A stretch of DNA of 10,412 bases from NCBI GenBank assembly GCA_026770585.1, contig MU646464.1:109561-119972 (forward strand), in the 5' to 3' direction. The DNA is from Baffinella frigidus (taxonomy: Eukaryota > Cryptophyceae > Cryptomonadales > Baffinellaceae). A program made the translations under genes and the position numbers. The notes beneath the pieces were generated by a model, which saw only the letters and a program-made list of their open reading frames with translations, was not told the DNA's origin and ran no database searches. Shown in pieces: positions 5,731 through 10,412 of this stretch (positions within the stretch are counted from its first letter, which is position 1; every line of letters starts with the position of its first letter).

Positions 5731-5847
5731 GACAAAACCCCGGCTTCCGCTTCCTCGATTTCCGCCTGAGACGGGTCGAATTTCGACCGGCGTCCGCTTG
5801 AAAATGGCCCAGGCCAAATCCTCGGTTTGGTCCGTTTGCCCACTTGC
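5731..5847. other. Intervening DNA with a small hairpin
   Basis: GGTCGAATTTCGACC at 5774-5788 is a near-perfect short palindrome. No gene is supported. Confidence 0.35.
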
Positions 5848-5880
5848 CAGCGACTACTGAAACCTCAAGGTGGACTCGCG
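5848..5880 (+). pseudogene. Coding fragment E1, copy e (broken by a stop)
   Basis: CAGCGACTACTGAAACCTC reads SDY-stop-NLKVD relative to copy a; CGC has become TGA. The family E MITE begins within or directly after it (5871) and tail f (6096-6112, AIAIG-like CATCGCTATCGGGGTA) lies on the other side, so the MITE interrupts this copy. Confidence 0.5.
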
Positions 5881-6095
5881 GCTAGAAATGAGACTATTTT
5901 AAAACAGGGATTCTTTTACAAGTGAAGGGGTGTGCAGCAATTTTGAAGGGGTGTGTAGTAGTTTTCACACAAATAGGTGCGTTTGGTCACGTAGCTAACA
6001 GAATTCTGTTAGCTACGTGACCAAACCCGCCCGTGACTGGTACAAATTTTAACAACCCCACATTTAGAATACCCCCTCTTCCAGCCTCAAGTGGA
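5871..6095. mobile_element. MITE, family E copy 2, with a 46-bp perfect palindrome
   Basis: Reverse-oriented relative of 4019-4230. The ends are degraded: TGGACTCGCGGCT (5871-5883) and AGCCTCAAGTGGA (6083-6095). The centre, 5981-6026, is a perfect palindrome with 23-bp arms and no loop (GTTTGGTCACGTAGCTAAC... centred on GAATTC). CCTCAAGGTGGAC and CCTCAAGTGGAC lie at the two edges and resemble the E1 coding sequence CCTCAAAGTGGAC. Confidence 0.8.
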
Positions 6096-6112
6096 CCATC
6101 GCTATCGGGGTA
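6096..6112 (+). pseudogene. Coding fragment E1, tail copy f
   Basis: CCATCGCTATCGGGGTA corresponds to the AIAIG end of E1 copies c and d, immediately downstream of the MITE. Confidence 0.4.
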
Positions 6113-6476
6113 ACGCATTTTTCTTAGTACACGATATACGAAAAACATCTTAATATACAACATTGTATATGTGGTGACATACGACTCTGGGTAGGTGACT
6201 TTTCAACACCTTCTTGTCTCGTGTCGCCTCCCCCGAGTTTTTTCCCCTCAGTTTCAGCCAACCAACCCTGAGTCCATCACCTCTCTGAAATAGGGAACGC
6301 AAAAGCTTGCAACAAAATCGGTAGGGCTTTAGTCCCGGGGGCATATGACCTCCCTATCCACGCCAGATTGCTCGTGGGGGTTCGGCTCTTTCCGAGTGCA
6401 CTTTTGGGCGCCGAACTGTCCCAAAAGTATGCAAGTTTCCCTTGTTCGTTCCGGGGATTTGACTTTTGACGACCCC
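6113..6476. other. Gene-free stretch containing a dispersed repeat
   Basis: Positions about 6166-6238 (ATATGTGGTGACATACGACTC...GTGTCGCCTCCCCCGAGT) recur at about 8587-8660. Upstream, 6120-6175 is AT-rich. Positions 6240-6476 show no repeat I recognise, and the minus-strand frames there look random. Confidence 0.45.
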
Positions 6477-6604
6477 CCACCCTGGAGGGAAGCCAGGAGC
6501 AAATCTTAAGTCAATTCCCCACAGAAGGCCCGGATTCCGGGCGCATTTGCATCGGAGTTGACTTAAGAAATCATCGATTTGCCCATAAGTTGCCTCCAGG
6601 GTGG
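6477..6604. mobile_element. Fold-back element, family J
   Basis: CCACCCTGGAGG (6477-6488) pairs with CCTCCAGGGTGG (6593-6604). An inner pair, AAATCTTAAGTCAATTC (from 6504) against GAGTTGACTTAAGAAATC (to about 6573), surrounds a central GCCCGGATTCCGGGC hairpin (6528-6542). About 128 bp, non-coding. Confidence 0.6.
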
Positions 6605-6661
6605 CTTCCAAGAATCTGGCGTGGAGGGCCGATGCGTGTCCCTACCCGCTAGTAACTCTTG

Positions 6662-6869
6662 TATTGTCGAAATGGGCTTCGCGCGGAATCGAGGTCAGGT
6701 CAGGAAATCAGGAAATTTTCCAGAAATGGACTTTTATGCTATCTTAGGCATGGTTTTTATCTCAAAATAGCATTTCCCGCCCATAAAATGACACAAAAAG
6801 GCAAAAAAATAAAAAAAATGTTGATGACCTGACCTCGATTTTTTCCGCGTTGAGTCCATTTCGACAATA
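6662..6869. mobile_element. Long-TIR element, family F (TA at both ends)
   Basis: TATTGTCGAAATGG (6662-6675) and CCATTTCGACAATA (6856-6869) open imperfect inverted repeats of about 45 bp that also include CGCGGAA and TCGAGGTCAGGTCA. The interior is AT-rich (A-runs near 6797-6820) with no gene. The outer TA pair may be a duplication. 208 bp. Confidence 0.75.
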
Positions 6870-6978
6870 ACCCCGAAACAGGGAAAGTATTTTGAGGAGG
6901 AAATTCCAGTACTAAAGGGCGAATAGAAAGCCTTTAGCACGAGCCAGGACAAAACTCAGACAGATCTAGAGCCCTTAG

Positions 6979-7118
6979 CCACCAACCCTCACGGGAGGAC
7001 CAAATCGTCGTTTTGGAGACCTCAAATTTACCCGGCAGAGGGGTCAGATCTGACCCCTCTGTCGAAGGAAAACGGCTCCAAAAATAAGTCGATTTGGTCC
7101 GACCGTGAGGGTTGGTGG
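6979..7118. mobile_element. Fold-back element, family H, with a 26-bp perfect palindrome
   Basis: CCACCAACCCTCACGG (6979 onward) pairs with CCGTGAGGGTTGGTGG (to 7118), and GGACCAAATCG pairs with CGATTTGGTCC. At 7036-7061 a perfect palindrome, CAGAGGGGTCAGATC and its complement, sits off centre. The element ends directly at a telomere-like tract. No duplication seen. Confidence 0.7.
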
Positions 7119-7406
7119 AACCCAAAAACCCAAACCCCAAACCCCAACCAAACCCCAAACCCTGAACCCCAAACCCTGAACCCCAAAGCCGAACCCCAAA
7201 CACCAAACCCTCAACATGCTGATGGCATCAGCACCCCTCAGCCCTAAACCCCAAACCCCAAACCCCAAACCCTGAACCCTACATCGCAAAACCCAAACCC
7301 TAAATCCTTCACCCTAACCACCAAACCATTACCCCAAAACCCTGGACCCCAAACCCTAAACCCTGACCACCAAACCCTTAACCTAAAATCCCAAACCCAG
7401 AAACAG
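7119..7406. repeat. Degenerate telomere-like array (CCCAAA/CCCTGAA/CCCTAAA mix)
   Basis: Irregular 7-8 bp units, mainly CCCCAAA and CCCTGAA. A non-telomeric island, ACATGCTGATGGCATCAGCACC (about 7213-7234), contains a hairpin TGCTGAT/ATCAGCA. Minus-strand frames rich in Gly-Leu-Gly-Phe are translations of this repeat. Confidence 0.8.
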
Positions 7407-7436
7407 GTGGCGGCTGCCTTCTTCCTGGACAACAAT
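7407..7436 (+). pseudogene. Exon-like island VAAAFFLDNN
   Basis: After ...AAACAG the sequence GTGGCGGCTGCCTTC... reads VAAAFFLDNN and meets GTAAAA, a good donor-like context. It resembles the start of coding fragment E2 (VAAAFFVLTD) at 8052. It ends the telomere-like tract on its left. Confidence 0.4.
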
Positions 7437-7562
7437 GTAAAAAATGAATTTCAGCAATTGATTCAATGAATTTGGGCTTTAATTGAATAATTTTGGCTAC
7501 GAAGTTCACTACACAAGTGCTTTGTTAATGCTGGTATGAGCCTTCTGTGTATTATTTCGTTG
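7437..7562. other. AT-rich intergenic or intron-like DNA
   Basis: Unlike its neighbours, this is AT-rich unique sequence with AATTTCAGCAATTGATTCAATG and related A/T words. No gene seen. Confidence 0.35.
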
Positions 7563-7785
7563 CCCCCAAACCCCACGCCCCAAACCCCAAACCCCAAACC
7601 CCAAACCCCAAACCCCAGACACCAAACCCTAAAACCAGGTCATCCTACACGGGAATGTATCACCAGAAAACCCCAAACCCCAAACCCCAAACCCTCGCCC
7701 CCAAACCCCAAAACCCCCAACCCCAAACCCCAAAACCCAAGAACCAAACTCCAAAAACTGACACCAGGTATCCGCGGATCAACCA
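7563..7785. repeat. CCCCAAA telomere-variant array with two islands
   Basis: Exact CCCCAAA units dominate 7575-7615 and 7672-7740. Two islands interrupt it: GTCATCCTACACGGGAATGTATC (7639 onward, after ACCAG) and TATCCGCGGATCAACC (about 7769, after ACCAG). Both follow AG like the longer coding islands, but they are too short to call as genes. Confidence 0.8.
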
Positions 7786-8050
7786 GTTGACCCTAAACCC
7801 TAAACCCTAAACCCTACACCCTACACCCTGCACCCTACACCCTACACCCTACACCCTACACCCTACACCCTACACCCTACACCCCTACACCCTACACCCT
7901 AGACCCTACACCCTAGACCCTACACCCTACACCCTACACCTTAGATCCCTGACAACAAACCCTAATCCCCAACCTCTAACCCCCAACCCCCAACCCCTCA
8001 AAACCCCAACCCCACCCCTAACCCCTAACCCCCAACCCCCAAACCACAAA
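7786..8050. repeat. CCCTAAA, then CCCTACA, then CCCCAA array
   Basis: About three CCCTAAA units (7791-7815) switch abruptly to about 18 CCCTACA units (to about 7940), with occasional CCCTGCA, CCCCTACA and CCCTAGA. They then give way to irregular CCCCAACC-type sequence up to the AAAG before 8052. CCCTACA (TGTAGGG) occurs as a block almost only here. Confidence 0.9.
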
Positions 8051-8051
8051 G

Positions 8052-8114
8052 GTCGCGGCGGCGTTCTTCGTCCTCACGGACGTCTCATTCGCGACCAACG
8101 TCTTCGCTACCCTG
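8052..8114 (+). pseudogene. Coding fragment E2, copy 1 (exon-like)
   Basis: 63 bp, 21 codons, reading VAAAFF followed by VLTDVSFATNVFATL. It is preceded by CCACAAAG and followed by GTACCC, so it has AG/GT edges in phase 0. GC-rich third positions (GTC, TTC, GCG) look coding. Further copies lie at 8284, 8502 and 8863. The pattern of short hydrophobic runs followed by D-V-S-F-x-x-N faintly resembles right-handed beta-helix repeats; that is speculation. Confidence 0.5.
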
Positions 8115-8117
8115 GTA

Positions 8118-8282
8118 CCCTTCCGTTACCTTATCCGTAGGAACCCCCCTACGTAGGAACCCCCCTACGTCCCTACGGGTTGCCGTAGGAACCCCCCTAC
8201 GTCCCTACGGGTTGCCTACCGTAGGGTCCTAGGTCTTGTCGCTTAGGGGTTGTTCAAAATCCCTTCGAAGTCCGCTGTGTGG
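8118..8282. mobile_element. Family D element, left-truncated, between E2 copies 1 and 2
   Basis: TTCCGTTACCTTATCCGTAGG through tandem GTAGGAACCCCCCTACG / TCCCTACGGGTTGCC units, the shared module GCCTACCGTAGGGTCCTAGG (8214-8233), GTCGCTTAGGGGTTGTTCAAAATCCC, and the end CCGCTGTGTGG (8272-8282). Same orientation as 3560-3720, without the left arm. Confidence 0.7.
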
Positions 8283-8283
8283 A

Positions 8284-8346
8284 GTCGTTCTTTGTCCTGA
8301 CTGACGTCTCCTTCGCGACCAACGTCTTCGCTACCCTGGTACCCCC
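8284..8346 (+). pseudogene. Coding fragment E2, copy 2
   Basis: Reads FFVLTDVSFATNVFATL (frame from TTC TTT GTC CTG), 95% or so alike with copy 1 over the shared part by eye. It is followed by GTACCCCCC and then the 21-bp minisatellite. Confidence 0.5.
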
Positions 8347-8354
8347 CATTCGTC

Positions 8355-8501
8355 AACACTATTAGTCAGCACTACAACACTATTAGTCAGCACTATAATA
8401 CTATTAGTCAGCAGTACAATACTATTAGTCAGCACTATAACACTGTTAGTCAGCAATATAACACTATTAGTCAGCACTACAATAGTATTATTCAGCAGTT
8501 G
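8355..8501. repeat. 21-bp minisatellite, array 1 (7 units)
   Basis: Seven contiguous 21-bp units built on ACACTATTAGTCAGCACTA. Because 21 is a multiple of 3, it is open on both strands (NTISQHY on +, VLTNSIV-like on -). The last unit is diverged and runs into CAGCAGTTG and E2 copy 3. Not CRISPR: there are no spacers. Confidence 0.9.
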
Positions 8502-8657
8502 TTCGTCCTGACTGACGTCTCCTTCGCGTCTAACGTCTTCGCTAACCTGGTAATCTTCGTATATTTGGTGATATACGACTCTGGTTGTATACATGGTGAT
8601 ATACGTCTCTGGGTAGGTGACATTTCGACATCTTCTTCTCTCGTGTCGCCTCCCCCG
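8502..8657 (+). pseudogene. E2 copy 3 plus a dispersed repeat, between minisatellite arrays
   Basis: 8502-8554 reads FVLTDVSFASNVFANL followed by GTAATC. 8560-8657 contains GGTGATATACG doubled and the segment GTCTCTGGGTAGGTGAC...TCGTGTCGCCTCCCCCG, a second copy of about 6166-6238. Confidence 0.5.
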
Positions 8658-8863
8658 AGTCAGCACTACAATACTATTAGTCAGCGCTATATCACTATTA
8701 GTCAGCACTACAACACTATTAGTCAGCACAATTAACACTATTAGTCAGCACTACTATAACACTATTAGTCAGCACTACAACACTATTAGTCAGTACTACA
8801 ACACTATTAGTCAGCACTATATCACTATTAGTCAGCACTATAACACCATTGGTCAGCAGTTTT
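8658..8863. repeat. 21-bp minisatellite, array 2 (about 10 units)
   Basis: Same unit as array 1, with one unit lengthened by one base (CACAATT) and one by three (CTACTAT). It ends GGTCAGCAGTTT, running into E2 copy 4 in the same way that array 1 runs into copy 3, so array plus E2 forms a larger duplicated block. Confidence 0.9.
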
Positions 8864-8915
8864 TTGTCCTCGCTGACTTCTCCTTCGCGTCCGCCGTCTT
8901 CGCCATCCTGGTACC
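8863..8915 (+). pseudogene. Coding fragment E2, copy 4 (diverged)
   Basis: Reads FVLADFSFASAVFAIL then GTACCCCC. It keeps the frame and the GT after the last codon despite several amino-acid changes, which hints at past constraint or recent duplication. Confidence 0.45.
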
Positions 8916-9197
8916 CCCAAAAGTTAATTTGCCCCAGGAATCAAAGATGTGTTTCCAAAAGTGGCCGATTCCTGGTACGAGTGTGTGAACTGGCCGTAAT
9001 CCTCGAATTCCTCCTAGCCCTTCTGTGTAGAGGCGTTGTTCGTCCTCATCTAGGGTTTAGGGTCCACACGGTGGACTACGAACCTTTCATCAAAAGTCAA
9101 CTTGCCTGAAGACAATGACCGTTAAGGAGGTTTCAATGCAAATTTTGGGGGCCCGCTTCAGGTTCACCCTAACATCCAGCCCCTGCTGAATCCAATA
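8916..9197. other. Gene-free stretch with a stray E2-like scrap
   Basis: GCGTTGTTCGTCCTCATCTAG at about 9035-9055 reads ALFVLI-stop, like the start of E2. A single inverted telomere-like TAGGGTTTAGGG follows (about 9051-9062), the only clear G-rich-strand unit seen on + in this half. No gene called. Confidence 0.4.
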
Positions 9198-9334
9198 ATT
9201 GACTTAGGAATCGGTTTGCATAGATAGCCTCGTGTGGGCCACCCTGACCACACGGTGGGCTCCCTAACCACACGGTGGGCTCCCTAAAATCGCAGGGGTT
9301 TTAGGGGGATTCCTCCTAGCCCTTTTACACGGTG
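9198..9334. repeat. Partial copy of the family G fold-back arm
   Basis: TTGACTTAGGAATCGG...ATAGCCTCGTGTGGGCC repeats the left arm of the element at 9335-9590 in direct orientation. CCACACGGTGGGCTCCCTAA is doubled in tandem, followed by TCCTCCTAGCCC. Confidence 0.7.
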
Positions 9335-9590
9335 TGCTGACTTTTGACGTGTTTCCTGGGCAATAATCCAACAACTGACTTAGGAATCGGTTTGCATAGA
9401 TAGCCTCGTGTGGGCCCACCGTGTAACCACACGGTAGGCCCCCTGCGTAGCCCACCGTGAAGGGCTAGGAGGAAAATCCCCCTGCGTAGCCCACCGTGTG
9501 GTTAGGGTGGCCCACACGAGGTTATCCATGCAAACCGATTCCTAGGTCAATTATTGGATTATTGCCCAGGAAACACGTCAAAAGTCAGCA
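9335..9590. mobile_element. Large fold-back element, family G
   Basis: 256 bp from TGCTGACTTTTGACGTG to CACGTCAAAAGTCAGCA. The arms are about 100 bp and pair with roughly ten differences, through TTTCCTGGGCAATAATCCAA, TAGGAATCGGTTTGCAT and CCTCGTGTGGGCC. The loop (about 9440-9490) has GGGCTAGGAGGAAAATCCCCC. It has no coding capacity and would make a very stable hairpin RNA. Confidence 0.8.
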
Positions 9591-9640
9591 ATTGGCCACG
9601 GGGCGTCCGAAAAGCGGGCGGCTTCATGACCAAATATAAT

Positions 9641-9681
9641 GAAAATTACTGCACACATTTAAAATGTGTGCAGTAATTTTC
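9641..9681. repeat. 41-bp near-perfect AT-rich palindrome
   Basis: GAAAATTACTGCACACATTT (9641-9660), one central A (9661), then its complement (9662-9681). CACACATTTAAAATG also occurs as a direct repeat at 9652-9666 and 9681-9695, so the right side is partly duplicated. Confidence 0.8.
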
Positions 9682-9724
9682 ACACATTTAAAATGGACAT
9701 GTATTCTGTTCGCATGGGTGGCCT

Positions 9725-9767
9725 CGTGTGGACAGACGTCTCTTTCGAAAGGTCCAACTTCCTCTAT
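9725..9767 (+). pseudogene. E2-like coding scrap before the last telomere array
   Basis: GTGTGGACAGACGTCTCTTTC... reads WTDVSFERSNFLYK. TDVSF is shared with E2 and the following residues have diverged. It passes into CCCCTCACCCC. Confidence 0.3.
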
Positions 9768-10203
9768 AAAACCCCTCACCCCTGCCTAAACTCTCAACCC
9801 TACACCCTACACCCTAAACCCTGACCCCTAAACCGTAAACCTTAAACCCGAAACCTTGATCCCTAAACCCTGAACCCGAGCCCCTGAACCCGAACCCTAC
9901 ACTCAGAAATCTAAACCCTAAACCTTACACACCCGACCCGAAATCCTAAAACCTAAACCCTAAACCTCAAACCCTGCACTCAAACCCCTAAATCCTAAAC
10001 CCTAAACTCTAAACCACAAACCCCGCCCACCAAACACCAAACCCCAAACCCCAGAACCCACCCACCAAACCCCAAACCCCAAAACCCAAACCCCAAACCC
10101 CAAACCCCGCCAACCCAACCCCAAACCCCACACCCTGCACTCAACCCCAGACCCAAACCCTAAACCTAACCCTTAAACCCTAAAACCCACAACCCGACAT
10201 CAG
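9768..10203. repeat. Highly degenerate telomere-like array
   Basis: Mixed CCCTACA, CCCTGAA, CCCGAAA, CCCTAAA and CCCCAAA units with many single-base changes. It ends ACCCGACATCAG just before the island at 10204. Confidence 0.85.
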
Positions 10204-10251
10204 GTCGGGATCACCCCTACCATCGGGAGCAACCTGGGCCTGTACAGCCCC
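10204..10251 (+). other. Exon-like island VGITPTIGSNLGLYSP
   Basis: 48 bp, 16 sense codons with coding-like third positions (GTC GGG ATC ACC), preceded by ACATCAG and followed directly by CCCTAAA units. No GT donor at its right edge. The protein is not recognised. It may be a trapped fragment. Confidence 0.35.
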
Positions 10252-10412
10252 AAACCCTAAACCCTAAACCCTAAACCCTAAACCCTAAACCCTAAACCCT
10301 AAACCCCAAATTATAAACCCTAAACCCTAAACCCCAACCCTAAACTCTAAACTCTAAACCCTAAACCCTAAACCCTAAACCCTAAACCCTAAACCCTAAA
10401 CCCTAAACCCTA
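10252..10412. repeat. Nearly pure CCCTAAA array at the window edge
   Basis: About 20 units, mostly exact, with a few CCCCAAA, CTCTAAA and AAATTATAAA variants at 10296-10350, and exact from about 10357 to the end. A chromosome's right end should read TTTAGGG on this strand, so this is either an internal array or a left-type telomere joined inward. Confidence 0.9.

Noticed and set aside
6934-7435. Minus-strand Gly-Leu-Gly-Phe/Trp-rich frames
   Set aside because: Translation of the complement of the degenerate telomere-like array.
7536-7810. Plus-strand frames rich in PNPKPQT
   Set aside because: Direct translation of CCCCAAA telomere-like repeats.
8331-8738. Minus-strand frame with repeated VLTNS units as a repeat protein gene
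   Set aside because: The frame is an effect of the 21-bp minisatellite, open on both strands, and runs through unrelated duplicated DNA. No start context or non-repeat domain supports it.
8355-8863. CRISPR array
   Set aside because: Units are contiguous 21-mers without spacers, in eukaryotic DNA.
8052-8915. Assigning E2 to a right-handed beta-helix (pectin-lyase-like) family
   Set aside because: The spacing is suggestive, but about 20 residues are too few; mentioned only as speculation.
10252-10412. True chromosome terminus at the right edge
   Set aside because: The strand orientation is opposite to that of a right-hand telomere.

Overview
This is eukaryotic nuclear DNA, most likely a subtelomeric or telomere-proximal accessory region of an alga with a complex (secondary, red-lineage) plastid. 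Two observations point there. Long tracts of CCCTAAA (complement TTTAGGG, the Arabidopsis-type telomere repeat) and degenerate derivatives fill much of the right two thirds. The one convincing gene encodes a protein that starts with a signal peptide followed directly by a Phe-headed basic stretch (CAA|FAP), the layout of bipartite plastid-targeting presequences in stramenopiles, haptophytes, cryptophytes and some dinoflagellates. The sequence does not let me choose between these groups.

Layout. Positions 1-2160 are GC-rich and gene-free, packed with short fold-back (MITE-like) elements. One family has CAGGGG termini flanked by TA, and one copy can be paired with its unoccupied site about 110 bp away. 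Positions 2175-3103 hold the only supported gene, a small three-helix membrane protein of unknown function whose stop codon lies in telomere-like sequence. Positions 3104-4230 are a mosaic of direct duplications and inverted-repeat elements (CCACACAGCGG and TCCACTCGAGGCT ends). Positions 4231-5535 mix short repeats with interstitial telomere arrays. Positions 5000-6112 contain repeated scraps of one protein-coding sequence (LAISRSDYRNLK...), partly interrupted by mobile elements. Positions 6113-7118 carry three further fold-back elements. Positions 7119-8050 are telomere-variant arrays (CCCCAAA, CCCTACA) with short codon-like islands. Positions 8052-8915 are a composite repeat alternating a second coding fragment (FVLTDVSFATNVFATL) with a 21-bp minisatellite. 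Positions 9198-9696 hold a large fold-back element, a partial copy and a palindrome. Positions 9766-10412 are telomere-like repeats ending in nearly pure CCCTAAA.

There is no operon and no visible pathway: the window is one gene among non-autonomous elements, telomere-like arrays and broken or exon-sized coding fragments. I see no transposase, RNA gene or CRISPR. The most interesting signals are: (1) a filled/empty site pair for a TA-flanked MITE; (2) a roughly 20-bp palindromic module, CCTACCGTAGGGYCCTAGG, shared by fold-back families whose ends differ; (3) short coding islands inside telomere-like DNA that begin after AG and often end before GT, as if the telomeric repeats were introns or had engulfed exons; and (4) patches of telomere variants, all in one orientation, facing the wrong way for a chromosome end at the right edge.
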